Shown: positions 16,838 to 27,113, counted from the stretch's first letter. The stretch is DNA of 64,000 bases from Streptosporangium roseum DSM 43021 (GCF_000024865.1 NC_013595.1:1-64000); one strand, 5' to 3'. The notes: a model not told the origin generated them from the sequence alone. Made by a program: numbers and translations.

Positions 16838-17188
16838 AAGGTCAAAAGCGCAGCGAGGGGTGGGTGGGGGCCGGTTCTTCCGTGCGGCCGGTGTCTCGTG
16901 GTCCGGGGGCGGTGCTCAGAGGGGGCGCCGTTGGGCGGGTGGGAAGGCCTGGGGAGGGGCGGTGGTGGGCCGGGCGAGGCGGAGCAGGTATCGATGAGCC
17001 CCGGGAGCGGCAGTGATCAGGGTTTTTCCTTGATCTGTTGGAATTGGCTGTCCGTAGCGCCGCTAATCCCAACAGATCAAGGAAAACTCCCGCACCGCCC
17101 CTCCGTAGGGGGGAGCATTCCGTACGGCGCCGCGCGGATGGGCCGGTGCCCGGGCCACCCCACCTGCCCCTCGCTGTGCTTTTGACCT
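16838..17188. mobile_element. MITE-like element with terminal inverted repeats
   Basis: AAGGTCAAAAGCGCAGCGAG, from 16838, reappears inverted with one substitution at 17169-17188, and the similarity continues imperfectly for about 33 bp on each side (16838-16870 and 17155-17188). The 350-bp interior has no convincing gene and is centred on a second strong inverted repeat (17024-17086). The size, terminal inverted repeats and lack of an ORF fit a miniature inverted-repeat element mobilised in trans. I see no clear target-site duplication. Confidence 0.55.
17024..17086. repeat. 22-bp inverted repeat with 19-nt loop
   Basis: The arms 17024-17045 and 17065-17086 match at 21 of 22 positions. The stem would be very stable in RNA or cruciform DNA. 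It carries T-runs on both outer sides, so it could work as a bidirectional terminator. It lies at the centre of the MITE-like element. Confidence 0.75.
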
Positions 17189-17351
17189 TTCACCCCGTAC
17201 GGCGCCGCACAGATGGACGCCTCCTGGGGCGGAGCGGAGGCGTGATCGACAGACGGGTGACTGGAAAGGTGTCGCGCCCACCGGTCCTGATCGCCTGTGC
17301 CGGCTCGTCGACACCCTGCTCATCCGTGAAATCAGGTCCCGCTCTTGGGAA

Positions 17352-17406
17352 TTGAACCCCTAGGGGGTATGTTAAAGTCGCAAACCGAGATACCCCACCG
17401 GGGTAC
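17352..17406 (+). promoter_or_regulatory. two CsoR-like operators at the first copZ promoter
   Basis: ACCCCTAGGGGGTA at 17356-17369 and the perfect-ended palindrome TACCCCACCGGGGTA at 17391-17405 match the G/C-tract pseudo-palindromes bound by CsoR copper repressors. A -35-like TTGAAC (17352-17357) and a -10-like TAAAGT (17373-17378) lie between and over them, with a short spacer. CsoR itself is encoded 2 kb downstream, so copper-induced derepression is a reasonable inference. Confidence 0.7.
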
Positions 17407-17424
17407 ATGCGAGAGGAGAATCCC

Positions 17425-17706
17425 ATGTGCACGGCATGCGCGTGCGGCACCCAGGACAGCACCGCCGCCCAGGTGGAGATCACTGAGGGCAAGGTCTACA
17501 CAGTCAGCGGGATGACCTGTGGCCACTGCGTCTCGTCGGTCTCCGCCGAGGTCGAAAGCGTCGGCGGCGTGACCGGCGTCCAGGTCGACCTGGCCACCGG
17601 CCTGGTCACGGTCAGCGGGACGGGCTTCTCCGACGAGGAGATCCGCGCGGCGGTGGAGCAGGCGGGCTACACGCTGGCCGGCGCCTCACCCGTCGGCGCC
17701 TCCTAG
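17425..17706 (+). CDS. copper chaperone, HMA domain (CopZ-like) with Cys-rich N-terminus
   Basis: This small cytoplasmic metallochaperone hands Cu(I) to a P-type ATPase or to CsoR. The HMA motif GMTCGHCVSSV lies near residues 29-39, with the metal-binding CxxC. Unlike the second chaperone in this island it has an extra N-terminal MCTACACGT stretch with three Cys, a possible additional copper site. I start at ATG 17425 because AGAGGAG at 17412-17418 is 6 nt upstream; ATG 17407 is in frame but has no such site. Two CsoR-like operators precede it. The product has 93 residues. Confidence 0.88.
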   Translation: MCTACACGTQDSTAAQVEITEGKVYTVSGMTCGHCVSSVSAEVESVGGVTGVQVDLATGLVTVSGTGFSDEEIRAAVEQAGYTLAGASPVGAS

Positions 17707-17861
17707 AGAAAGGCGCGTCCCGGGGAAAGCGTCCCGGAGAACAGGTGGTGGGCGCGCATTGGCGTGCACGCCCACCCGCGGGGCCGGTCCGACTCGAATC
17801 ACACCCAACCCCCACAACGCATCCTGCCACCCGGCGGGACGCGAGAAACCAGGAGTGCGGC

Positions 17862-19283
17862 ATGAACGCCGTCAATCCACGCAGGTGGCAGGCACTCATC
17901 GTGCTCGCCGCCGCGCAGTTCATGGTCATCATGGACACCTCCATCATCGGCGTCGCCCTGCCGGACATGCAGCGCGACCTCGGCTTCTCCCAGGGCAGCC
18001 TGCAGTGGGTGTTCAACGCCTACGTGGTCGCCTTCGGCGGCCTGCTGCTGCTCGGCGGGCGGCTGTCGGACCTGTTCGGCGCCCGCAAGATCTTCACCAC
18101 CGGCTGGGTCATCCTGATCGCCGGCTCCGTCGTCGCCGCGGCGGCCGGCAACGCCTGGGTCGAGATCCTCGGCCGCGCCGTCCAGGGCGTCGGCGGGGCG
18201 CTCATCGCCCCCGCTGCGATGACGCTGCTCATGATGCTCTTCGGACACAACCCGCGCGAGCTGGGCAAGGCCATGGCCCTGTACGGCGCCGCCGCGCCCG
18301 CCGGCGGCACCGCGGGCGTGTTCCTCGGCGGCGTCATCACCCAGTACCTGAGCTGGCCCTGGGTTTTCATCATCTACGTCCCGATCGGCCTGGCCACCCT
18401 GGCCGCGGTCCCCGCGCTGCTCCCGGCGACGCAGGGCAAGCGGGGCTCGGTCGACGTGCTGGGCGCGATCGCGGTCACGGCCGGTATCGCGCTGGCCGTC
18501 TACACCATCGTCAGCGCTCCTGAGCAGAGTCTGACCATCACGCTGATCGAGGGTGTGGGCGCTGCCGTCCTGCTCGGGCTGTTCCTGGTCATCCAGCGCA
18601 GCGTGCGCGAGCCGCTCATGCCGCTGAAGATCTGGAAGGCCCCCGGCCTGGCCGCCGCCAACCTGGCGATGGCGCTGCTGGGCGCGGCCTGGATCCCGAT
18701 GTGGTACTTCCTCAACCTCTACCTGCAGCAGGTGCTCGGCTACGGAGCCTTCGCCAGCGGCGCGGCATTGCTGCCCATGACCGTGGCCATCATGATCTTC
18801 ATGATCGGCATCACCGCCCGGCTGCTCGGCAAGTTCGGCGCCAAGCCGCTCATCGTCCTCGGCCTGCTCGTGCTGGCCGCCGGCGTGGCGGGGCTGTCCC
18901 TGGTGCGGCCGGACGGGGCGTTCGTCTCCGACGTGCTGCCGGCGTCACTGATCGCGGCGGTCGGCATGTCGCTGGCCTACATCCCCGCGATGATGTCCGC
19001 GATGTCCGGAGCGCGGCCGGAGGAGAGTGGTCTGGCGTCGGGCATCGTCAACACCACTTACAACGTGGGGTCGGCGCTCGGCCTGGCCGTCATGACCGCC
19101 GTCGCGACCTCCCAGGGCGCTGCCGAAATGGGCAACCTGCTCAAGCTGACCGACGGTTTCCAGGCGGCGTTCGTCGGGGCGGGTGTGCTGGCGGCAGGGG
19201 GGGCGGTGCTCACGCTGGCGCTCATGCGGAGGCCTGGGCGGGCCGTCCAGGAAGGCCCCGTGACGGAGAAGACCGGAGCCTGA
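17862..19283 (+). CDS. MFS transporter, DHA2 (EmrB/QacA) type
   Basis: This is a proton-coupled drug or metabolite exporter of 473 residues with many hydrophobic spans (about 14, as for DHA2). The first span carries the family hallmark VIMDTSIIGVALPDMQRDL, followed by LQWVFNAYVVAFGG and the loop 2-3 motif GRLSDLFGARK. ATG 17862 is preceded by AGGAG at 17851-17855; the frame is open 117 bp further upstream but without support. It lies between the first copZ and csoR, so it may be part of the copper regulon, but its substrate is unknown. Confidence 0.88.
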   Translation: MNAVNPRRWQALIVLAAAQFMVIMDTSIIGVALPDMQRDLGFSQGSLQWVFNAYVVAFGGLLLLGGRLSDLFGARKIFTTGWVILIAGSVVAAAAGNAWVEILGRAVQGVGGALIAPAAMTLLMMLFGHNPRELGKAMALYGAAAPAGGTAGVFLGGVITQYLSWPWVFIIYVPIGLATLAAVPALLPATQGKRGSVDVLGAIAVTAGIALAVYTIVSAPEQSLTITLIEGVGAAVLLGLFLVIQRSVREPLMPLKIWKAPGLAAANLAMALLGAAWIPMWYFLNLYLQQVLGYGAFASGAALLPMTVAIMIFMIGITARLLGKFGAKPLIVLGLLVLAAGVAGLSLVRPDGAFVSDVLPASLIAAVGMSLAYIPAMMSAMSGARPEESGLASGIVNTTYNVGSALGLAVMTAVATSQGAAEMGNLLKLTDGFQAAFVGAGVLAAGGAVLTLALMRRPGRAVQEGPVTEKTGA

Positions 19284-19324
19284 GGGGTCGGGGCGTGCCC
19301 ACGGGCGCGCCCCTACCTGAAACA

Positions 19325-19339
19325 TACCCTAGGGGGGTA
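19325..19339 (+). promoter_or_regulatory. CsoR-like operator upstream of csoR
   Basis: TACCCTAGGGGGGTA is a near-palindrome of the same type as those before the first copZ, 40 bp upstream of the csoR start. It suggests autoregulation of the csoR-copZ-copA operon. Confidence 0.7.
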
Positions 19340-19378
19340 TGGTATGTTGAAAGCGATGAACCGGTGGGAGGGGTGGGG

Positions 19379-19660
19379 ATGGCTGGATGCGGCGACAGGA
19401 AGCAGGGTCTCGCGATGCGGCTGCGCCGGGTCGAGGGGCAGGTCCGCGGCCTGCAGCGCATGGTCGAAGACGACAAGTACTGCATCGACACCCTCACTCA
19501 GGTGTCGGCGGTCACCAGCGCGCTGCGCTCCTTCGCCCTCTCGCTGCTCGAAGACCACGTGGCCCAGTGCGTCACCGCGCCTGCCCCGAAGGGCGGCCCC
19601 GAGACCACCGCCAGAGTCAAGGAAGCCACAGATGCCATCGCCAGACTTGTCCGTTCCTGA
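19379..19660 (+). CDS. csoR: copper-sensing repressor CsoR
   Basis: CsoR is an all-helical repressor that binds operator DNA in the apo form and lets go when Cu(I) binds. The 93-residue product has the family start GLAMRLRRVEGQVRGLQRM and the copper ligands in the expected spacing: Cys in DDKYCIDTL, then His and Cys in LEDHVAQC. ATG 19379 (MAGCGDRKQG) is preceded by GGGAGGGG. It is followed after 21 nt by copZ, a secreted protein and copA, a clear operon. A matching operator lies upstream at 19325-19339. Confidence 0.93.
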   Translation: MAGCGDRKQGLAMRLRRVEGQVRGLQRMVEDDKYCIDTLTQVSAVTSALRSFALSLLEDHVAQCVTAPAPKGGPETTARVKEATDAIARLVRS

Positions 19661-19681
19661 CCAAGCCGAGGAGAGATCGAC

Positions 19682-19894
19682 ATGAGCACTGCCATCTACA
19701 CCGTGAAGGGCATGACCTGCGGCCACTGCGTCAGCTCGGTCAAGGAGGAAGTCACCGAGGTGGCCGGTGTCACCGGCGTCGAGGTCGACCTGGCCGGCGG
19801 ACTGCTGACGGTCGAGAGCGACAGCCCGGTCGAGACCGCCCAGATCATAGCGGCCGTCGAGGCCGCCGGATACGAAGTGGCGGACCGGTCGTGA
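19682..19894 (+). CDS. copZ: copper chaperone CopZ-like (HMA domain)
   Basis: This is a 70-residue single HMA domain with the Cu(I)-binding GMTCGHCVSSVKEEV near residues 10-24, the fold length typical of CopZ. It should carry copper to the CopA ATPase two genes downstream or to CsoR. ATG 19682 follows GAGGAGAG. Its stop overlaps the next start (GTGA). It is about as similar to the first chaperone (17425) as paralogues in one island usually are. Confidence 0.93.
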   Translation: MSTAIYTVKGMTCGHCVSSVKEEVTEVAGVTGVEVDLAGGLLTVESDSPVETAQIIAAVEAAGYEVADRS

Positions 19895-20907
19895 ACACTC
19901 CCGCCAAGCTCGTCACCTACGTCGCCGGCCTCGCCGTCGTCTTCGGCGCGGCCCTCGGCGTGGGCAGCGCGGTCGGCGAGGTCGGCGCCCCGCCCGAGAC
20001 GACCACCCGCGGCGAGGGCACTGCCCCGAGCGCAGGCCACGGCGACAGCACGGGCCACGGCGATCGGGGCGACGCCACCACGACACCCGCACAAGCAGCT
20101 GCACAAAATACCCCCGGAGGGCTACAAGTGTCTGAGAACGGCTACACCCTGACCCCGCTCACGGCGACGATCAAGCCCGGTGAGCCCGCCGACTTCCGCT
20201 TCACCGTGACGGGCCCCGACGGCAGGCCGGTCACCGACTACCAGGTCCAGCACGACAAGAAGCTGCATTTCATCGTGGTCTCCCGCGACCTGGGCAGCTT
20301 CCAGCACGTGCATCCGGTCGAGGCCGGCGGTGGCGTCTGGTCGGTCAAGCTCACCTTCCCTGCCGCCGGCACGTATCGCGCCTTCGCCGACTTCGCCCCC
20401 ACCGGCGCGAGCGCGCTGACCCTGGGCACGGACGTGCTCGTGGCAGGCGACTACGCGCCCAAGGCGCTGCCGCAGGCAAGCCGTACGGTCGGCGTCGACG
20501 GCTACACGGTCACTCTCGAAGGCGACCTGACCCCCGGCCAGGCGAGCAAGCTCACTCTCAAGGTCAGCAAGGACGGCAAGCCGGTCACCGACCTGCAGCC
20601 CTACCTCGGCGCCTACGGCCACCTGGTGGCCCTTCGCGCCAGGGACCTGGCCTACCTGCACGTGCACCCGGATGGCGCGCCCGGTGACGGCAAGACCCAG
20701 GCCGGCCCCGAGATCGTCTTCTACGCCGAAGTGCCCAGCGCCGGCGACTACCGGCTGTTCCTGGACTTCCAGCACGAGGGCGAGGTCCGCACCGCCGACT
20801 TCACACTCGGCGCCGGCGAGGCGACAGCGGCGTCCACCGCCGGCCCGTCGGCCGGCCCGTCGAGCAGCAAGGGCACCGACCACGACTCCACCCCGCACAG
20901 CCACTGA
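19891..20907 (+). CDS. secreted or anchored His-rich protein in the copper operon
   Basis: This is a 338-residue protein with an N-terminal hydrophobic segment (LVTYVAGLAVVFGAALGVGSAV), probably a signal peptide or anchor. A His/Thr/Gly-rich linker follows, then two beta-rich domains of about 100 residues. Each domain holds a similar motif: LHFIVVSRDLGSFQHVHP and HLVALRARDLAYLHVHP. The tail is Ser/Pro-rich and ends HDSTPHSH. The repeated HVHP motifs and the His clusters suggest extracytoplasmic copper binding; this is inference, as the family has no defined role. GTG 19891 overlaps the copZ stop, so coupling is likely. Confidence 0.75.
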   Translation: MNTPAKLVTYVAGLAVVFGAALGVGSAVGEVGAPPETTTRGEGTAPSAGHGDSTGHGDRGDATTTPAQAAAQNTPGGLQVSENGYTLTPLTATIKPGEPADFRFTVTGPDGRPVTDYQVQHDKKLHFIVVSRDLGSFQHVHPVEAGGGVWSVKLTFPAAGTYRAFADFAPTGASALTLGTDVLVAGDYAPKALPQASRTVGVDGYTVTLEGDLTPGQASKLTLKVSKDGKPVTDLQPYLGAYGHLVALRARDLAYLHVHPDGAPGDGKTQAGPEIVFYAEVPSAGDYRLFLDFQHEGEVRTADFTLGAGEATAASTAGPSAGPSSSKGTDHDSTPHSH

Positions 20908-20938
20908 CGCAGGATCGCGACGTTAGAAAGGAGAGGTG

Positions 20939-23179
<2,241 letters not shown>

Positions 23180-23363
23180 TCGATCCGGCCGGCCCCGAGC
23201 ACACCATGTTCGAAATGGGGCCGCTCGCCGCGGCGACAGCCGTACAGCTCATCGCCGGAGCCCTCCGGTACGGGGTCACGTGGGGCATGTCCCGGCCAGG
23301 GCCTGCTCGGGTCCGGATCATCAGGTGGCGGATCCGTCTGCGCGCCCGGCCCTGGCGGGCATG

Positions 23364-23421
23364 GGCATGGCGCGTGGTGACCTCACGGACGAGGAATGGG
23401 CGTTGATCGAGCCCGACCGGG
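23364..23421 (+). pseudogene. IS5-family transposase 5' fragment
   Basis: The plus strand here reads MARGDLTDEEWALIEP, the classic N-terminus of IS5-type transposases, then breaks off exactly where the convergent GNAT gene ends. Only about 20 codons remain. It marks a past insertion or deletion between copA and the GNAT gene. The rest of 23180-23360 shows nothing recognisable. Confidence 0.7.
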
Positions 23422-24099
23422 TCAGTGCTCGGTCGCGCCGAAGGCTTGCCAGCCGATGTCCGGAAAGCCGGCAGCCTCAGCGACGGCGGCGGAGGCGCGG
23501 TTGTCGAGGGCATGCATGTACGTGGGTATGGCGCCCTCGTCCAGTATCCGCCGGGCTGCCTGGGCGACCAGCCTGCGGGCCAGGCCGCGGCCACGAGCCT
23601 GTGGAGCCGTCACGACGGCGAGCTCGCGTCCATAGTCGTCATGCCGTTTGACTCCCACGCCGGCCAGGTGGGCGCCACTCTCCGGATCGCGGGCGATCAG
23701 GACCTCACCGCCGAAGGGCCGCAGCCATTCGGGAGCCTCTGGATCGTGAGCGGGGACCCATACGCCGGCGTCGGCCAGGGGTGCTGGGCGCGTGGTCCAG
23801 CGATAGACGGCGGTGAACCACCCGCGCTCCGGAAAACCGGCCAGCGGGGGGATCATGGGTCCGAACGTCGCCAGATCCAGGCTTCTGGCGTACTGGTCCG
23901 CGATCGCCTCGGCATGCTCCGGCGGGACCGACAAGATGCCGCCCTGAGGGCTCCCCACTCCCAGAACGGGATGGATCCTGCCGTCCCAGCCAGGGCGTAC
24001 CCGTCCCGGCTCGGCGATGACGTCGAGTCCGGTGGTGGCGGGCCGGCCGCCGAGCCAGCGAGACAGATGGTCGATGAGCCGTTGCTCTGGTGTCGTCAT
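23422..24099 (-). CDS. GNAT-family N-acetyltransferase
   Basis: This is a 225-residue protein. The C-terminal half is a GNAT domain with the acetyl-CoA loop QARGRGLARRLVAQA and the following DEGAIPTYMHALDNRASAAVAEAAGF. The N-terminal half (LIDHLSRWLGGRPATTGLDVI onward) looks like a degenerate second GNAT-like lobe, as in several actinomycete acetyltransferases. The frame is open upstream, but ATG 24099 (MTTPEQRL) fits best; it faces the divergent AhpD-like gene over 57 bp. The acceptor is unknown. Confidence 0.8.
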   Translation of the reverse strand: MTTPEQRLIDHLSRWLGGRPATTGLDVIAEPGRVRPGWDGRIHPVLGVGSPQGGILSVPPEHAEAIADQYARSLDLATFGPMIPPLAGFPERGWFTAVYRWTTRPAPLADAGVWVPAHDPEAPEWLRPFGGEVLIARDPESGAHLAGVGVKRHDDYGRELAVVTAPQARGRGLARRLVAQAARRILDEGAIPTYMHALDNRASAAVAEAAGFPDIGWQAFGATEH

Positions 24100-24110
24100 T
24101 GTCCGAACAT

Positions 24111-24126
24111 ATACCGTGCGGGGGTA
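24111..24126. promoter_or_regulatory. weak CsoR-like palindrome in a divergent promoter
   Basis: The sequence TACCGTGCGGGGGTA, between the GNAT and AhpD-like starts, resembles the CsoR operators of this island but has one broken half (CCG in place of CCC). It could bring both genes under copper control; this is inference only. Confidence 0.3.
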
Positions 24127-24156
24127 CCGTACATGAGTGAACCCGGAGGAGGACCT

Positions 24157-24684
24157 ATGCGACGCCTGACCGCGCTGGACCCCGCGAACGCGCCTGAGAA
24201 GTCCCGTGAACTGCTGAACGACATCGTCGAGAGGAGGGGGAGCGTGGGCGAAATGGTCTCCACGATGGCTCACTCGCCGGCGCTGCTCCAGGGCTACCTG
24301 GACTTCTCCCGGGCCATGAGGCGGATCAAGGTGCCTCGCGCCCTCAGCGAGAAGATCTCGCTTGCCGTACAGGAGTGGATCGGTTGCGCGTACTGCCTCG
24401 ACGCGCACGCCGAGGCGGGGCGCGCGGCAGGACTGAGCGAGACTGACATCGCGCTAGCCCGTCAGGGAACCTCCACCGACACGCGCGAGGCGGCTCTCAT
24501 CGCCGTCGCCGTCCGTGTCTTGGCCGAGCCGTCCTCGCTCACGGACGAGGACGTCGCGGAACTGCGGGCGCACGGCTGGAGCGACCGGATCATCGCGGAA
24601 ATCGTCGGCCTTGTCACCCTGAACCTGCTGACCGGCGCTTTCAACCTCCTGGCAGGTCTGGAACCGGCCGAAAGAACCGCGTAG
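24157..24684 (+). CDS. carboxymuconolactone decarboxylase/AhpD-like protein
   Basis: This is a 175-residue all-helical protein of the AhpD/CMD superfamily, usually thiol peroxidase-type reductants. The redox motif is WIGCAYCLDAHAEAGR, with the CxxC and the following His of the AhpD signature. ATG 24157 is preceded by GGAGGAGG at 24145-24152. It may protect against oxidative stress that comes with copper, as suggested by its place in the copper island (inference). A strong terminator follows. Confidence 0.85.
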   Translation: MRRLTALDPANAPEKSRELLNDIVERRGSVGEMVSTMAHSPALLQGYLDFSRAMRRIKVPRALSEKISLAVQEWIGCAYCLDAHAEAGRAAGLSETDIALARQGTSTDTREAALIAVAVRVLAEPSSLTDEDVAELRAHGWSDRIIAEIVGLVTLNLLTGAFNLLAGLEPAERTA

Positions 24685-24687
24685 CGA

Positions 24688-24727
24688 AAACGATCTCCCC
24701 GCGCAACCGCGCGGGGAGATCGTTTCT
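24688..24727. terminator. strong bidirectional terminator
   Basis: A perfect 17-bp stem (24688-24704 with 24709-24725) with a 4-nt loop and flanking A and T runs ends the AhpD-like gene on the plus strand and the M56 gene (stop at 24757) on the minus strand. Confidence 0.9.
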
Positions 24728-24756
24728 ACTACTGGCTGTCGTAGATCATTCGGTAG

Positions 24757-25707
24757 TTAGAAGATCGAGATGTTGTGGCAGTGGTGGGCCAGGAACGAGC
24801 GCAGTCCGGGAGTCGCGGCCACGGCCGCAGGACCGGCGAGGAGGAGGACGACGGCGGAGAGTCCCGCGATGCGTTCCCTGTGGCCGAGGGGGGCGGCCGG
24901 GTTGAGCATGCGCTTGACGCGGGTGAGGGCGGTCTCGCCGCCCGCGCCCAGCGCGAAGGCCGGCGCTCGGCCGGTGGCGAGCCGTACCAGCGCGGCGGCG
25001 ATGTGGATGCGGGAGTGGCGGCGGGCCGCGACATCGTCGGCGAGGAGTTCGACCAGCCGTGCGACCTCGCTTCTCGCCCGAGTGAACAGCGGCAGGCCGG
25101 GGAAGGCCCGGTGGAACGCTTCGGCTGCGGCCAGCACCAGGTGGTGCCGCCCGCGCAGGTGGGCCTGCTCGTGAGCGAGGACCGCGGCCACCTGTTCGGG
25201 AGCGAGAGATCGGAGGGCCGCGGTTGTGATGACCGCCCTGCCCTTCCGGCCGGGCAGGCAGTAGACGGCGGCCTCGTCGTGATCCAGCACGACCGCGTCC
25301 AACTCGCCGTCGTGGCGGCCGATGATGTTCAACATGCCGGCGTGCTGTCGCCGTTCCCGCCTGGCCCTGACGAGGATGGCCGCACCGCAGTAGGTGATCC
25401 TGGCAGCGATGACGGCGGCGCCGAGCAGGGCGGCGCGGGTGCCTGGAGAGGTGAGCGGTGCGCCATGGGAGAGCATGGCCGCGCACGCCTCGAAGAACTC
25501 GGCCAGCCCGTGTCCGATCACGGTGGCGGGGACCGCGGCGGCGAGTGCCGACAAGATCACGGAGGCGACCGCGGAGGTGCAGGCGGCCAGCCACACGGCG
25601 ATCGCCAGGCGAGGGGCGCGCTCCGCCAATTCACCCCGGATCAACAGCCGAGGCAGCGTAACCACCGCGACGACGGCGTACAGCGCCAGAACGACGGCGG
25701 CCGTCAT
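24757..25707 (-). CDS. M56-family (BlaR1/MecR1-like) membrane metallopeptidase
   Basis: These integral membrane zinc peptidases usually pair with a BlaI-type repressor and cleave it on signal. The 316-residue product has hydrophobic spans near 1-20, 35-60 and 95-115, the zinc motif HEQAH at 179-183 and a downstream LVELLADDVAARR helix with the third ligand. A last span near 285-300 is followed by a short tail with HHCH just before the end. It lacks the large penicillin-binding sensor domain of BlaR1. Its start overlaps the repressor stop (ATGA). The tail HHCH could bind copper; this is inference from context. Confidence 0.85.
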   Translation of the reverse strand: MTAAVVLALYAVVAVVTLPRLLIRGELAERAPRLAIAVWLAACTSAVASVILSALAAAVPATVIGHGLAEFFEACAAMLSHGAPLTSPGTRAALLGAAVIAARITYCGAAILVRARRERRQHAGMLNIIGRHDGELDAVVLDHDEAAVYCLPGRKGRAVITTAALRSLAPEQVAAVLAHEQAHLRGRHHLVLAAAEAFHRAFPGLPLFTRARSEVARLVELLADDVAARRHSRIHIAAALVRLATGRAPAFALGAGGETALTRVKRMLNPAAPLGHRERIAGLSAVVLLLAGPAAVAATPGLRSFLAHHCHNISIF

Positions 25708-26072
25708 GAGCGGCCCCCAGGGGGATACACCTTGAGCGCGGCCTCGAGGGCGGCCGACTCCTCAGGAGTCAGCCGTTCCAGGAAGTGCACCAGGGTGGCC
25801 GCCTGGTTGCCGCCCGACGCAAGGGTGCTGCGCATGAGATCGGCGGTGTAGGCCTCCTTGGTGGCCACCGTCTCGTAGACGTACGCCCGGCCGACCGCCT
25901 TCCTGCGGAGCAGGCCCTTGGTGTGCAGCTTGTCCATCACCGTCATGACGGTGGTGTAGGCGATCTCCCGCTCGCGGCGGAGATCTTCGAGCATGTCCCT
26001 GACCGAGGCGGGCCGGCGGTAGGCCCACAGCCGGTTCATGATTGCGGACTCCAGGTCTCCCAGACCTCGCAT
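25704..26072 (-). CDS. BlaI/MecI/CopY-family repressor
   Basis: This is a 122-residue winged-helix repressor. The HTH reads REREIAYTTVMTVMDKLHTKGLLRRKAVGRAYVYE, typical of BlaI/CopY, and the C-terminal helices (FLERLTPEESAALEAAL) dimerise. No CopY-style C-terminal CxC is present, so the signal probably comes through the M56 peptidase that overlaps its 3' end. Upstream at 26110-26125 is CTAC-N8-GTAG, a candidate operator. It starts at ATG 26072. Confidence 0.88.
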   Translation of the reverse strand: MRGLGDLESAIMNRLWAYRRPASVRDMLEDLRREREIAYTTVMTVMDKLHTKGLLRRKAVGRAYVYETVATKEAYTADLMRSTLASGGNQAATLVHFLERLTPEESAALEAALKVYPPGGRS

Positions 26073-26496
26073 CGTGTGAGACTCCCGTCTACCTGCGAAT
26101 CATTCAATGCTACCGGCGGTCGTAGATGTCCGGCCAGGTGTCGTCCCTGTCGTCAGCCTGGGAGTCACCGGTACCGCAATGTCTGGCGTAATTGCGTGAC
26201 CACGGAGAGACATTGTGCCTTAAACAGGCTGATAACGGCCCGTTGCGCCATCGGATCCGCATCTCGCGAAGGCGTGATGTGCCCGCATTCGGCAACGTGG
26301 TGATCGTGGAGGCTCATCGGATCCACACCGATCGACCGTAGTAGAGTCGCGGCTTGCCGGGATGCCCTGGGGTGAAGTAGATCATTCGTGAAGATGTGCC
26401 GCTTTTGGGGCCTTACGGCAAAAAAGTCATTGATGTATACCCCCCTTCGGTATATCGTGACCGAGGCCAGTGTGACGTGCGAGTCAGGAGATTGTG
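26073..26496. promoter_or_regulatory. regulatory gap between blaI-like gene and DUF4396 gene
   Basis: This 424-bp stretch has no clear gene. CTAC-N8-GTAG at 26110-26125 may be a BlaI operator, and the same pattern occurs at 24729-24744 behind the M56 gene. Near the right end, ATACCCCCCTTCGGTAT at 26436-26452 is a CsoR-like palindrome within 60 bp of the DUF4396 start. The minus strand stays open across most of the gap, but its product looks like nothing I know. Confidence 0.5.
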
Positions 26497-27105
26497 ATGT
26501 CGGAACCGATGCACCATATGGATCACGCCGGACATGGAGAGCACGGTGGGCACCACGGCCATGATTCACATGCGCAGGCGGGTCCCTCTCACGCTGGCCA
26601 CTCTCACGCGGGTCCTTCTCACGCTGGTCCCTCTCACGCGGGCCACTCTCACGCTGGTCACTCCGGGAAGGTGACGTGGCGGGCGGCCGCGTCGGCGACC
26701 CTGCACTGCCTCACCGGATGCGCCATCGGCGAGGTGCTCGGCATGGTCATCGGCACGGCCCTGGGCTGGTCCAACGCGGCGACCATCGTCCTGGCCGTCG
26801 TGCTGGCCTTCTTCTTCGGCTACGCCCTCACCATCGTGGGACTACGCAAGTCCGGCCTCGGCTGGCGCCGGATCGTACGGCTGGCACTCGCCGCCGACAC
26901 CGTGTCGATCATCGTCATGGAGATCGTCGACAACGGCGTGATGATGGTGGTGCCCGGCGCCATGGACGCCGGGCTCGCCTCGGGCCTGTTCTGGGGCGCC
27001 CTCGCGTTCGCCCTGCTGGTGGCCTTCCTCATCACCACCCCGATCAACAAGTGGATCATCGGCAAGGGCAAGGGGCACGCGGTGGTCCACGCCTACCACC
27101 ACTGA
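26497..27105 (+). CDS. DUF4396 membrane protein with His-rich repeat N-terminus
   Basis: This is a 202-residue membrane protein. The first 55 residues are almost all His, Gly, Ala and Ser, with about six repeats of the type GPSHAG or GHSHAG after MHHMDHAGHGEHGGHHGH, a likely metal-binding tail. The DUF4396 part follows with four hydrophobic spans (including ASATLHCLTGCAIGEVLGMV and DTVSIIVMEIVDNGVMM). ATG 26497 has CAGGAG 6 nt upstream. A CsoR-like palindrome lies in the promoter, so copper or other metal handling is likely but not shown. It converges with the DUF5682 gene 8 bp away. Confidence 0.8.
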   Translation: MSEPMHHMDHAGHGEHGGHHGHDSHAQAGPSHAGHSHAGPSHAGPSHAGHSHAGHSGKVTWRAAASATLHCLTGCAIGEVLGMVIGTALGWSNAATIVLAVVLAFFFGYALTIVGLRKSGLGWRRIVRLALAADTVSIIVMEIVDNGVMMVVPGAMDAGLASGLFWGALAFALLVAFLITTPINKWIIGKGKGHAVVHAYHH

Positions 27106-27113
27106 CAACCACC

